This document shows positions 34,589-45,235 of a DNA stretch of 64,000 nt, piece after piece. Source of the stretch: Bathymodiolus brooksi (taxonomy: Eukaryota; Mollusca; Bivalvia; Mytilida; Modiolidae); NCBI GenBank assembly GCA_963680875.1, contig OY804578.1, positions 99,105,689-99,169,688 of the forward strand. The letters run 5' to 3'. The stretch's first letter is position 1, and each line of letters begins with the position of its first letter. A model generated the notes under the pieces. It searched no databases. It worked only from the letters and a program-made list of their open reading frames with translations, and was not told the DNA's origin. Both the position numbers and the translations under genes were made by a program.

Positions 34589-35819
34589 CATATACATCAT
34601 ATATGTACAAACACTGGCCATGCTGGATTGGATAAAATGCTTTTATTAATTCCAACATTACGGAATCAAAAGATTAGAGCAATTTTCAACACTATCCTCC
34701 AGTAAAGGAATATACTTGTTGACCCTTCAGTCCCATTATTGGTATACTTTCATTTGTTTTGATTTATTACAGACCTATCGCTCATATTCTGCTATAAATC
34801 ATCATGTATCACGTTGCAAGACCCCATCACTTTATCTGAGAAAATAGACATTTGATATGCATAGTTTTTTGGAAGGTCTTCTGATTTTATTTTAATTTTT
34901 TATATAGTCATTTCTTGTTTAAAGGGATATTGTCTACCAGCTGCGTAATTTTTTCATACCCAAAATTATTGTCGATTTCCGTACTGACCTTCATAAAATG
35001 AAGATTAAACACCGAATTATTGACGAATACGCATCGAAACGTTGTTTTTTCGACTAAAAAAGCTGACCATCGTTACCGGAAGCTAATTAATTATGCACTG
35101 ACCTGGGCGAGGCCAACTCTATTTACTTATCTATTTTTATGCCAGTAGCCCGAATGCTGCAGCATGGATATTGAGGTAAGATTTCTATAAAAGTTGAGGA
35201 AAAAAGCTATTTGCAAACCGAATGTATCTAAAAGACGTAGAATAAATAATTTCTGTATCAGGAATAGATTTTCTTTGATGAAAACTACATGCCTTAACAG
35301 ATTCAGTCGATATTTCCACGATAACCATTGAAAACATGCCAGGAGGCACCCCATGGGGACAAATTGTTTTATAGCAACTACGTATTTTCGAACGGAAATT
35401 TTTGCCGGCCTTAAAAATAACTAAATTATTTTTTTTCCTCATATAAGTTATGAAGTTGTTCCCCGAGATTTTGATACACATGTTAAATCAATTTATTTTA
35501 GCCAGTTTTACCGACAATATGAAAACAGAGACATACATGTAGAACACAGTGAAATACATGTCTGATGAAAACGAATGACGTAGCCAGTGTTGTTTTATTT
35601 GTTAATTGACTGGAATGTTTCAGAGAAATTTGGGCTGGATTAGAAACAAAAGAGACATTACTTCTAGTTCCACAAGACAGTTGCTGCAAAATAATATGGG
35701 ACTGACCATTTACCTTGAAGGGGGCTATGTCACGTTTTTTCGCCGTAGAATTTTTTTTTTCAGACGCCACAAAAATCATATTTTCTTATTTTCCGGCGAA
35801 GTGCCAATCTAATTAAAAC

Positions 35820-36260
35820 AAGGTGAACTGTGAGCTAATGCTCACTTATGATACCCCTGCCACTTCCCATGATATGGGGTACCTATATGAAGCTTGTGAC
35901 CAAACACCAGATTTCTGCCATCAATAGTTGTTGAGAAAAATGTGCATATATGTTCAATATGTGTATAAAAAACCAACTAAGTCGGCAAACAGGAAGTAGG
36001 AATCAGACAGGTCCAAAAAGGCTTCCCACGATATGGGGTACCTGTATGAAACTTGTGACCAAATATCAGATTTCTGCTATCAAGTTGCTGAGAAAAATAT
36101 CTTGGAAGGACGGACGGACAGACAGACAGAGGTAAAACAGTATACCCCCCTTCGGGCAGCGGGGGTATTAGATCTACACACTTGCTCCCTATTTTCTATC
36201 TTTTTTTTGGGTCGCTCGTGTAGAAAATATGGAGCAAGTGCGTAGATCTAATTTTAATTA
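35820..36260. repeat. Repeat block with GATATGGGGTACCT words and a GGACGGACAGACAGAC tail
   Basis: Two diverged copies of CCCATGATATGGGGTACCTA...CTTGTGACCAAA (about 35865 and 36027), then GGAAGGACGGACGGACAGAC and CAGTATACCCCCCTTCGGGC. The outer ends TTAGATCTACACACTTGCTCC and GGAGCAAGTGCGTAGATCTA at 36168-36252 form an inverted pair. A related piece with the same tail is at 38390-38515. Confidence -1.
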
Positions 36261-36630
36261 GATTGGCGAAGTGCTGGAATAATTTTTTTTCTTCAAAATG
36301 TCAAGTCGGAATATATTTTTTTCTTTCCTGTCCAGCCACATTTTTTTCTTCAAGATTCAGAATCAAAAATTTTTTTTAGGAAAAAAACATATAAAATTAA
36401 AATTGAATAGCTTGAGGGGTAAATTGATAAAAAAAAATTTTGCAAGACCAAAATGGTTCTCCCATAAACCTTCCAAAATAAGACTTTTTTTTATTTCTCT
36501 AAACTGAATTTGTGCAAACTATTTCACTTATAATGAATTATATATTTTTTTTAAATAGAGCTCATTTTTCTAGATGAATGTATAACCATCTGTCTTTATT
36601 AAATCTCTTGTCTTTATTACAGGACTTTGA

Positions 36631-36888
36631 TGGATTGTCCTTGATGAGGCATTGTTGGGGGTTGCTATAATGTTTCGAGAGGAACTTGTAGTAATGCCCC
36701 ATGACGAGGATTACAACAGATCCAACAGGTTTGCAGCCTACCGCCAGTATACCATTTGGGCACATGGCCGACTTGGAGCTGGGGTCAGACGTATGATCCC
36801 AAGCTGTTGTACTTGGAAAATTAGGGACACGTATCCTGATCCATATGGACTATACAAGGGTTTCATTCCTAGACGATTTAATTAAAAC
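36631..36888 (+). pseudogene. P2X7-like C-terminal domain fragment
   Basis: Open from 36631 (WIVLDEALL...) and ending RRFN plus TAA at about 36886. [37 protein letters not shown] and YKGF match the YRQ(F/Y)xxWxxGxLGxGxRxxIPSCVVxxIRxxYPxxxGxYxGF core of the P2X7-type intracellular domain, widespread in invertebrate proteins. An in-frame stop lies at 36628-36630 and a possible acceptor (TTATTACAG) at 36622 leads into a different frame, so it is either a damaged exon or a carried fragment. Confidence -1.
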
Positions 36889-37199
36889 TTGTTCATGAAA
36901 TATTTTGTATTTTATCCCATATATCCTAATGATAAAGTTTACCAGTTGCTTCCCTATGGTCGGTGGTTGTCTGGGTACTCTGGCTTCCTCCACAACTAAA
37001 ACTGGTCGCCATGATATAGCTGAAATATTGCTGAAACACCAAAAATAAAAAAATAAATCAACCTTAATGAGTTGTTAATTTCACAAGTTGGTCAGTTGGA
37101 ATTGTAAATTTAATTTGAAAGTTTTGCCATCTTATTATTATTTTTAGTTCTATCAGCACTGACAACTTCTTCTAAAATGGACTGCAGTCTTTAATATAA

Positions 37200-37580
37200 T
37201 TCAAAAACAAACTTGGCAGAGATGTTTTCTATGAGGTCCTACACAAGATTTGTTACTTTTGTGCAGATTTGTCAAAAAACATGGCCACCATGTGACTTTG
37301 AAAATTCTGATTGGTCGATTTTCAAGAAACTTCTTCTCAGGAACCGCTGAAGGGATTGAATTGAAATCTGGTGTATATGTTCCTATGAATGTCTTTAACA
37401 TGTGTTGTTACTGTTTGCGCCATTTGAAAATTCAAAATGGCCACCAGCAGAGGTCAAAGTTTGCACTGAAACCCTATGGGAAACAACATTTTCATCTTCT
37501 TCTTGAGAACAGCCGAACAGAATTTAACCAAACTTGGCAGAGATGTTTCTTGTGAGTTCCTAAAAAGTTGTCCTGGTTTG
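37200..37580. repeat. Repeat with TTGGCAGAGATGTTT at both ends
   Basis: ACTTGGCAGAGATGTTTTCT at 37207 and again ACTTGGCAGAGATGTTTCTT at 37533, with internal AACATGGCCACCATGTGACT and CAAAATGGCCACCAGCAGAG: about two diverged units of ~325 bp. Open frames here are not convincing. Confidence -1.
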
Positions 37581-37723
37581 TACTAACTAGACCAACACAC
37601 TATCATTATTGTGCATTGGTCAATTTGTAATGCCCATTATCCTGACTTAGGTACTTTTCCACTCTAAATGTGCAGAACTTCTGTTAGACCAGTAAAAACA
37701 AAGAGTGACAATCTAAATTTATT

Positions 37724-39292
37724 TTATGCGATAATATAGTCAGTTGTTTTGTCTTGGTCTTCAAATATGGATTTCTGAGATGCTACAATATTATCCTGAG
37801 TTGGAGGTTGTGGAATTGGTGCAAGATGGACCGAGAATCTTCTGGGATCATCTACTTCCATCTGCACACGTTGATTCATTCCTTCATTATCTTGCAGTCT
37901 CATACAAAAGATGACCATTAATAGTCTTGGAACATAGGAATATGACTTGTCAGCTTTAACAGGCTGCACAGACCATCTAGCTGTCTTTTTGTTGTAACTT
38001 CTCTGCCATCTGAAGTAGAAAAATACATACAATGTAATTCACAAGAATAAAACAATAGAATTGAGATTATGATCTATGGAGCCCTAACTTTCAATTCAAG
38101 ATGAATATCTCGAATGTATAGTGAATGAGCAACTAAACATATCATTACAAGTCCACTTTATGAAGGATTTGAGTGATTTGTAGACAGCTTTTAGGTTGTG
38201 GTCATCCCTCAAGAAATTCTACGGCAGGCATCACGAGCTGGTCAACGATTACAGGGTGTCTGTTACCCAAATCAGAACTGATCTTCATTTGTTGTTGATG
38301 TCTTTCCCTTCATCGGATGCGACTTCTACCGAACTTGACCATGGACAACGCAGTGGGTTTGCGACTTTTGATTGACCCTTCTGAAAGCCTATGACCAAAT
38401 ATCAGATTGCTGCCACAAATAATTACAGAGAAAAATGTTATGAACATCTTGGGACGAACGGACGGACAGAGGTAAAACAGTATACCCCCCCTTCCGGTGG
38501 AGCGGGGGTATAATAAAGCTCCTATGACATATGATCATGCATGGTTCTGTTATAAGGACAAAATTTCAAGTATGTAAGTTACAACTGAAACATATGAAAT
38601 TAACATGACAAACCTTAAGAGTGAAGTTGAGGCTAGGTTCAAAATCTTCATCGTCAGAATCATCACCAACATCACTGCCCTCTTCAGTAATATCTATTGA
38701 GAGACTGTAAGAATAAAAAATAATTGTTTATTACAGTGTATGTGTATAATATCGAAACAAATTTTGTTATATGGTTCAGATGTGCAGCTGTATAACGAAA
38801 AAGCTTTCCAAAATAATATTAAATCTATAATCTAAATACATGTATCCAGCACACATCTACACAACCCAATATAAAGAGACAAAATTACATCAAAGTTCCA
38901 GGCAAAAATTTGGTGTGCCAGACGTGCGTCAATTCTGTCCAAGTTTGGTTTCATTCCCGTAAGTAGCTAAGGAGGACTGGCCATTTCAGCTTGTGGATGG
39001 ATGAAAATGTAACGATGACGCAGAAGCCAACATGATCCCTATATAATATAGCTACTAGTAGTATCACTATGCAAGCCACAATAATTAATAGGAAACTGTT
39101 ATACAGGTGACTGTGTTGAACAATATTGACAATGTTACCTATAAACATAATGTAGAATATGTCTAATCTTTAACAAAATGAACATACTCAAATGGGTTCA
39201 CAAATGAACTCGATTTCTCCAGTTTCATCCATTTCGTTGAAATGTGATGGCTGCTCATTTCTTCTACTCCAGAAATACCTTGGTCAGAATAT
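37724..39292 (-). CDS. Unrecognised protein, last three exons (5' part missing)
   Basis: Three minus-strand exons join in phase: 39188-39292 (acceptor GATTTAG, donor TTGA|GTATGT), 38614-38704 (acceptor CTTACAG, donor TTAAG|GTTTG) and 37724-38002 (acceptor GGCAG, then TAA at 37724). The second is strongly acidic (TEEGSDVGDDSDDEDFEP). The last contains RWSVQPVKADKSYSYVPRL and a Pro-rich stretch (HLAPIPQPPTQD). In the last exon an upstream acceptor (CTTCAG, exon start 38009) would shift the frame into a stop, so the acceptor 7 nt inside was chosen. I do not recognise the family. It lies within the TTAA-flanked interval 34923-44778 and might belong to that element or be a host gene. A possible further 5' exon ending near 40916 has a compatible phase. 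Confidence -1.
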
Positions 39293-39409
39293 CTAAATCA
39301 AAAGTACAAATATCAATCACTACAAAATCACATTTGTCTGAAATTACCAGTTTTTGAAGTAATTTGCCTAAAAAAATAAGATAATTTTACAAAAACCTGC
39401 ATGATTTTA

Positions 39410-40750
39410 ACACAGACATGGGCCATCGGTCCACTGTAATTCACACACTGTGAAACATGCAAATTGCTATGGATCTTCACATTATTTCTTATCATACTTT
39501 CAAGATCCAAACTAAACAAGGGCAAAGCGTGGCATATCCCCTCGCCTAAATATTTGACCTGGTGACCTTGACCTTTGACTTTGAAAATCAATAGGGTTCT
39601 AGATTCTCTTAAGGACTAAGTATGTACCAAGTTTGGCCAAAATCCATTGAAGGATATTGATTCTAGAGTGTTCACAAGATGGAACGGACGGCCGGTAGCG
39701 TTACTATATCCCTTCACAACTTCGTTGGCGAGGGGATAAAAAGCAGTTCAATTGACATTTCTTTAAATAGAAAGCCTTTATATGAAAAATACATATTGAT
39801 TTCCCTCTATCATGTCTATGTTGATAATTCTAAGATAGTAAGTATAATTTTGGCTCCCTGAACTAAAAATTATGTCCAAAATTGTTGAAATGTAGTAAAA
39901 AACTAATTAATGTAATGTTTTTAGAATAGTCAAGAAATAAACTTGGTTTGCATAAAGAAATTGAAAATGATTTTCATTTAGCCATAGTCTAAAATATGCA
40001 GTTCAGGACATTTCAGTAAAATTTTATAGTCACATATAGAAAAGTTTCTGAAACTTGCAAATTTCTATGGATCTTCATATTACTTTTTAAAAACATTGTT
40101 TATGTATCATACTTACAGGATCCAAACTAAAAATGCTACTGAAATGACACTTATTTAAATGGAAAGCTTTTTATATAAAAGATACATACTGATTTTCCAC
40201 TATGGTGATAATTCACAGATACGAAGATATAATTTTGGCTCCCATAACAAAGTTTTATGTTCAAACTTGTTGAATAGTACTTAAAACCTTATTTACGTAA
40301 TGTACTTCCAGTACCCAAGATATAAACTTGTTTGCATAAAGGAATTGAACATGATTTTCATTTAGCCATGGTCTAAAATATGCGTTTTAGGACATTCAGT
40401 AAAATTTTGTAGTCATATATAAAAAAAGTTCTGAAACTTGAAAATTTCAATGGATATTCATATCATTTCTTCAAAACCTTGTTTATATATTATACTTACA
40501 GGATCCAAACTAAAAGTGCAATTGAAATGAAGCTTCTTTAAATAGAAAGCTTTTATTTGAAAAATACATGCATGTACCGATTTTCCATTATAGTGATAAT
40601 TCGCAGAAAGTAAGGTATATACTTTTGATTCCCAAAACTAAGTTTTATGTCCAAGTTGTTGAAATTTGATAAAATTAAAGTCTAATTATATGTAACATAT
40701 TTAGAATATCAAAGAAATAAATTTGCTTGAATAAAAAGAACTTTATAGGG
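39410..40750. repeat. ~360-bp tandem array, three units
   Basis: Three diverged units share TCAAGAAATAAACTTG, GATTTTCATTTAGCCAT, TCTATGGATCTTCATAT, CAGGATCCAAACTAAA and TATAATTTTGGCTCCC. Unit 1 is split by the insertion at 39519-39738. Confidence -1.
39519..39738 (+). repeat. GACCTTGACC repeat family, inserted in a 360-bp array
   Basis: CAAGGGCAAAGCGTGGCATA ... TTCGTTGGCGAGGGGA. Comparison with neighbouring array units shows a clean insertion between GATCCAAACTAAA and AAAGCAGTTCAATT. Confidence -1.
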
Positions 40751-41104
40751 TTTTCATATAAGCCATGTACAGTTTTAATTCTTGCATTAAAAATGAATTG
40801 ATTCGATATTTTTATTTAAATTGATAATAATAATAATCAAAAATCGGCTCATTTCAATATTTGCTGGTCGAAAAAATAATAAACTGTATTGATATCTTAC
40901 CTTACCGTTGAATCTTTAACCGTCCTTCAGGACAACCTCACTATGAGTGTAGTATATAACCATATCCAATCACCATGAATCCTGTCGTCTGTCCTCCAAG
41001 ATTGGGTGATCAGTACCATTTTCATGCACAATTTAACTATGTACATCCTTGGAAACCATCACCGTGAACATATAGGTACATATCTATCTACATTCATGGA
41101 AATG

Positions 41105-43081
41105 TCATTCATATGGTTGTATGTCTAACAGATGTAATTTTCTCATTAAGATGTCTATGTCCACTACATCAAACGCAGATTTAGCGTCTAGTAATGCTAT
41201 GTAAAATGGAGCTTTTTTTTCTGAATATTCCCTATACACCTCTTCGATTATGATGGCAGCATTTAATGGAGAGATGTTTGTAGTAAAGCCTCGTTGGAGT
41301 GGAGACTGTTTCTCAGTTAATATAGTGCGGAAGTTGGTTCTTGCTATGTGCTCTAGTAGTTTACATATTATTGGCAATACAACTATTCCCCTATAATTCT
41401 TTGAGTCATTTTTCTCTCCCTTGTTTTTATATATCGGAGACAAAAGTCCAACTTTAACTAATTCTGGAATTGAATCTTGTGCAATAATGTTATTGATTAG
41501 GTCTAGTAGGTGATGTAGAAATTCCTCTCCTGCATATATTATATTTTCAATTGATAAACCATAGATATCCTCGGATTTACCAGTATTAATTGCCTTGATT
41601 GCTTCTTTCAATTCATCCATGGTAACCACTTTCGGAATAATTTTGTTATAGATTGATTTTATAATGATGTAATCCTGTTGACATTGTTGTTTGAATCGAG
41701 TGTCAAAATCTGGATCGTCAGAGGGCTGTGCCAAATTATAAAAGTGTTTGTGCCAGCCTTTAAGTATATTGTCGCCTTCATATAGAGTATTACCAACATA
41801 AAGATCTTCCACAATGATGTTTTTGTTGTTTCTTTGTTTTCTGATCATTTGGTAAAATATTTTCTTGTTATATGACTGTGCATTGATTATTTTGTCCCTT
41901 TCTTCATGTTTTCGTTTAGATTCTTCTTTTCTAATTTCAGTACGATAGATTTTCCTGGTCTCAACTTTATGCAAGAGGAGTGGATGTTCTGGACGCTTTG
42001 GTTTTCCCGCTTCTTTCCACTGTTTATGAGCTAATTTGTTTTGTTTTATGGCTACTTTAATGTCATTGTTCCAAATATTCAGTTTAAGTTTGTTTTTTCC
42101 ATACTTTCTTTGGTTAGAGCATTGTTTGGCCGAATCATTAAGTATTTCCATAGTTTTTTCTATAGTTTGAGTTAATGAGTAATTTTCATTAATTGAGTCA
42201 TTTTTCAGTTTTGAAATCTTTGTGTTAACCTTAGATTCATATTTGTGAGTGTCCATCTTATCCCATCTAGTTCTGGTTTGCTGGTTTAGCTCGACTTCCT
42301 TCCTTTTTAAAGTACGGATAAGTTTAAGTTTAATTGGATGATGATCAGATACATGTGTATCATCTATTTTTTCTGTAAGTACTTGCGCTGTTGTCTTACA
42401 TAAAAAATAGTCAATCTCTGAGACTTCCACTCCTTTTGCATTTATAAATGTAGGACCATGAAAATTGATTTGAAGTTCGCAGTCAGCAATAAGTTCTTTT
42501 AATTTACTGGCTCTTCTGGAGTTATTGTTCTTAGATATATCCTCATTAAAATCACCCCCAATGACTATTTCATGCGAGTTCTGGTACTTCTGTATAATTT
42601 CGAAAATTTGATCAATACATTCCGAGTACTCTTCATAACGATCATTCTCCACTTTTGTTGGTAAATAGGTTGAGATGCATAAGATTGGAATATTAGTTTT
42701 TAGCTCAATGCATTGTATCCTTGAATTTCCCTCTTTAAATACCTTTACTAACGGGTCGATACATTTAGACCATAGGATAGCGACTCCACCGTATCCTCTG
42801 TGACATCTTGTAAAAATGAAGTCTTCATCTCCAGTATTGACGGCTTTACCGGTTCCGCAGTATTTTTGACTAACTTCATTTAATTGCGATAATTCATGGT
42901 CGAATAACCAGTGTTCATGGAGAAGTAGTATATCTATTTTGTTATGATGATGGTGAAGAAAAGGTCCAATAGTTTTAATATTTTTACAGTTAAAAGATAA
43001 AAAGTTAACTTCTTTTGTTTCGACAGCCTCGGCTCTTTCCATTTTCACTACATTCTTTTGTGGTGTACTGGATTTATCCAT
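41105..43081 (-). pseudogene. LINE ORF2: AP-like endonuclease and truncated reverse transcriptase
   Basis: 658 codons. Endonuclease motifs in order: FLSFNCKNI, HEHWL, RGYGGVAILW, STYLP, IGGDFNED, EIDYFLC, VSDHHPI (residues about 25-255). RT begins near residue 545 (LLSPIYKNKGEKNDSKNYRG, ICKLLEHI, LQRGFTTNISPLNA) and reaches motif A ALLDAKSAFDVV with its catalytic Asp, then stops. Motifs B to E are absent, so it cannot be active. Otherwise unbroken over nearly 2 kb, suggesting a fairly young insertion. Confidence -1.
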
Positions 43082-43560
43082 AAAAAAGGCGGATTCGTCT
43101 GAACTGATGGATGATACATTCTATTGTTGTCCGAGAGTTGAGAAGCTTCATGTACGTGAGGATGACTTGTTTGATATTGGATGTTAGTTTCTCCCTCTTT
43201 ATTGCTAGTGGATAGATTGTACCGGTAATGCAGGTGATGAGGTTTTGTAGCTATATTTTTGGGATTTCCAAGTTGCTGTGATGGTATATCTTGGCTACGT
43301 ATCAACGGTCGACCTTGGTAATAATTGATATCTTTGTCTTGAGTAACAGTTGGAGTTATGGGTGTTGAAACCGAAGATTTAGACCTTAAATGATGTGGTG
43401 TAGAGCAGTGTTCACCACCTTTTTGATCAACGCTTGATGGTTCATATGGTGAAGTAACTCTGTCCGGAGATTCCGGTGTATAACTATTTGTAGATTCGAA
43501 CATTTTATCAAGTTGTTTGTCCATTTGTTGTACCAGAAAATGTGAAACTTTTTCATGCAT
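43048..43560 (-). CDS. LINE ORF1 continuation, low-complexity
   Basis: 170 codons starting MHEKVSHFLVQQMDKQLDKM, Ser/Pro/His-rich, with no recognised domain. It overlaps ORF1 by 8 nt and the start of ORF2 by 34 nt. Whether it is a separate ORF or a frameshifted ORF1 tail cannot be told from one copy. Confidence -1.
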   Translation of the reverse strand: MHEKVSHFLVQQMDKQLDKMFESTNSYTPESPDRVTSPYEPSSVDQKGGEHCSTPHHLRSKSSVSTPITPTVTQDKDINYYQGRPLIRSQDIPSQQLGNPKNIATKPHHLHYRYNLSTSNKEGETNIQYQTSHPHVHEASQLSDNNRMYHPSVQTNPPFLWINPVHHKRM

Positions 43561-44185
43561 CTTCTCTAAGAGTTTTCTCTATATAACTCGTAGGCGTGTT
43601 AGACGAAGAAGGATCTTTGGTTGAATTTTGTCGTATGCATTGTTCGTTCTGATGGTGTGCCATGGATTCACATTTCTGTTGTAAAATCTTGTTTGATCTT
43701 TCTAGTTCATTCACTCTACCTTCCAATTTCGTTACGTAGGATTGCAGCCAGATTCTTGCGTTTTGCATCTCCTCACTTAGTTTCTCTCTAATTTTCAGCT
43801 CTTCTTCTCTTTTTCTTAGTTTTTGTTCCCTAAGTTTCAGTTCGTTTGATCTATTCTCCTTTTTTTTCTTTTCTGATTCTGCTATATTTGAATCTAATGA
43901 TTGTCTTTCTATATTGCCTGTATTGATGGAGTTTAATTCAATCGTTTCTTGGCTTGTCGTCACTTTTAATAAAGTTTCATCTTCGTTTTGATTGTGCATT
44001 GTTTCAAATTTGCAATTTGGGCACATATATTCATCTTGCTCATAAATAGCACATTCTTCATGATTAGGTTGATTGCAGACTGTACATCTTATCATTTTTG
44101 CACTCCCATTTCCCCTTTGCTGGCCTCTTAAAATTTGTGTTTGTTTACCTCGCAAATACGGCCGTTTTATGCTACTCATTGACAA
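43553..44185 (-). CDS. LINE ORF1: half PHD-type zinc motif plus coiled coil
   Basis: 210 codons. Residues about 33-58 have CTVCNQPNHEEC and CPNC, the second half of a PHD-like zinc-binding fold often found in CR1-group ORF1 proteins. Residues about 105-190 are a heptad-rich charged region (KKKKENRSNELKLREQKLRK...). ORF1 proteins bind RNA and assemble the retrotransposition particle. It ends ATGCATGA, overlapping the next frame's ATG, so the following 170-codon frame is likely the rest of ORF1 after a frameshift. Confidence -1.
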   Translation of the reverse strand: MSMSSIKRPYLRGKQTQILRGQQRGNGSAKMIRCTVCNQPNHEECAIYEQDEYMCPNCKFETMHNQNEDETLLKVTTSQETIELNSINTGNIERQSLDSNIAESEKKKKENRSNELKLREQKLRKREEELKIREKLSEEMQNARIWLQSYVTKLEGRVNELERSNKILQQKCESMAHHQNEQCIRQNSTKDPSSSNTPTSYIEKTLREDA

Positions 44186-44315
44186 TAATTTGCTGTTGCC
44201 AGGTGCAAAATTACATATATTGAATAATATCTACCGAAAATGATCATAGGCATCATCATAAATTCATAAAATATGAAAAACGATTGAGAAAAGAAGGCAA
44301 CATGGTCGGCTTACC

Positions 44316-44615
44316 TATCAACAATAATCAAGCAAAATCTTTGCCACTTCAGCGTGAGATTTGACGCGTAGCACTTCCTTGAGTTCGCTCCATCCAACGG
44401 CAACGGTCCAACTGATCCCTTACATATATCCTGCATTTGTTCCATTTGGAAGATACTTCACTTCTATTCCTCTTTATCTCTGAATTCGTCAAAGTACGCT
44501 TTCTTCCACGTGTTGACCTTTCTCTTCCGACATGTTGTTTATTGTTTATAAACAGTGCGCACGCTCGAGACGTGTTCACATAGAAGATCATATGAATAGA
44601 TTTGAATATTGTCAT
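44316..44615 (-). pseudogene. Small ORF with a W-x-x-LK...AEVAKxLLDY motif, frameshifted
   Basis: Frame 1 (44349-44615) reads RKRTLTNSEIKRNRSEVSSK then WNKCRIYVRDQLDR. After a one-base shift the strand continues WSELKEVLRVKSHAEVAKIL and LDYC, stopping near 44318. A potential donor (GATAG|GTAAGC) follows. The pattern (R.NR...RIYV...RW..LK...K.HAEVAKxLLDY) looks like a conserved N-terminal module of uncharacterised invertebrate proteins. I cannot name it. It starts about 160 bp inside the right inverted end of the TTAA interval. Confidence -1.
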
Positions 44616-44784
44616 CCGGACAATAATTACAATAACGATAGTTTTGGGTCTTTTTTGTCAAAAAATCTTATCTTTTGCAGCATAACTCGGTGTTAATCTT
44701 CATTTTATGAAGGTCAGTACGGAAATCGACAATAATTTTGGGCATGAAAAAATTACGCAGCTGGTAGACAATATCCCTTTAAAT

Positions 44785-45064
44785 GTGAAAAAATATTCCA
44801 ATGTAATATTTTGAGTATACTACAAAAAAATCATTTATCTGAGAATCAAATGCTCAAATTTTGTATGAATAGTAATTCATTAAAAGTATTAAGAGTAACT
44901 TGCTCTTACATTAATAATTGTCTAACTCTTAGAAATGAGATTATTCAGTATTCATAATAGTGTCATATTATTGTGTTTTCTATTGTAACTTCACTTTGGG
45001 CCTTTAACAATTATTGTAATTGTGTTTGTGCCAATAAAATATTTGTATTTGTATTTGTATAAAT
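44785..45064 (+). repeat. Probable LINE/SINE 3' tail ending (TATTTG)n
   Basis: ACTTTGGGCCTTTAACAATT ... GTGCCAATAAAATATTTG followed by TATTTG repeats. This simple-repeat tail is typical of non-LTR element 3' ends. It separates the TTAA interval from the Tx1-like LINE. Confidence -1.
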
Positions 45065-45235
45065 AGATTTTACAAAAGCCAAGTCATTTTTTCTGTTGTC
45101 TTCTTTCTTTTTGTACTACTTTTAATTTCATTTTTGTGTACTTATTATTATATTGGTTGGTCTGGTGCAGAATTTATGTATATTGTCTGTTTATTTATGA
45201 TAATCAATCAGTGTGTTATGTTATAAGATTACTTA

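Larger units (their letters stand above)
41105..44185 (-). mobile_element. CR1-group LINE, 5' part present, 3' part absent
   Basis: The minus strand carries ORF1 (43553-44185 plus 43048-43560) and ORF2 (41105-43081) up to RT motif A; the YADD block and everything beyond are missing. LINE copies normally lose the 5' end, so a later deletion or replacement removed the 3' part. It lies inside the TTAA-flanked interval. Confidence -1.
34923..44778. mobile_element. Candidate 9.86-kb TTAA-flanked transposon
   Basis: AGGGATATTGTCTACCAGCT... at 34923-35015 is repeated in inverted orientation at about 44686-44778 over ~93 bp, with one substitution and one indel. Both ends are flanked by TTAA (34919-34922, 44779-44782). 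TTAA targets are typical of piggyBac and Kolobok elements. Inside lie a P2X7-like fragment, an unrecognised spliced gene, a tandem array, a LINE fragment and a small conserved-looking minus ORF beside the right end. Alternatively two copies of a smaller element's end happen to face each other. Confidence -1.

Noticed and set aside
38003..38009. Upstream acceptor CTTCAG for the last exon of the unrecognised gene
   Set aside because: Joining there from the acidic exon runs into a stop after about ten codons; the acceptor 7 nt inside keeps the frame open.
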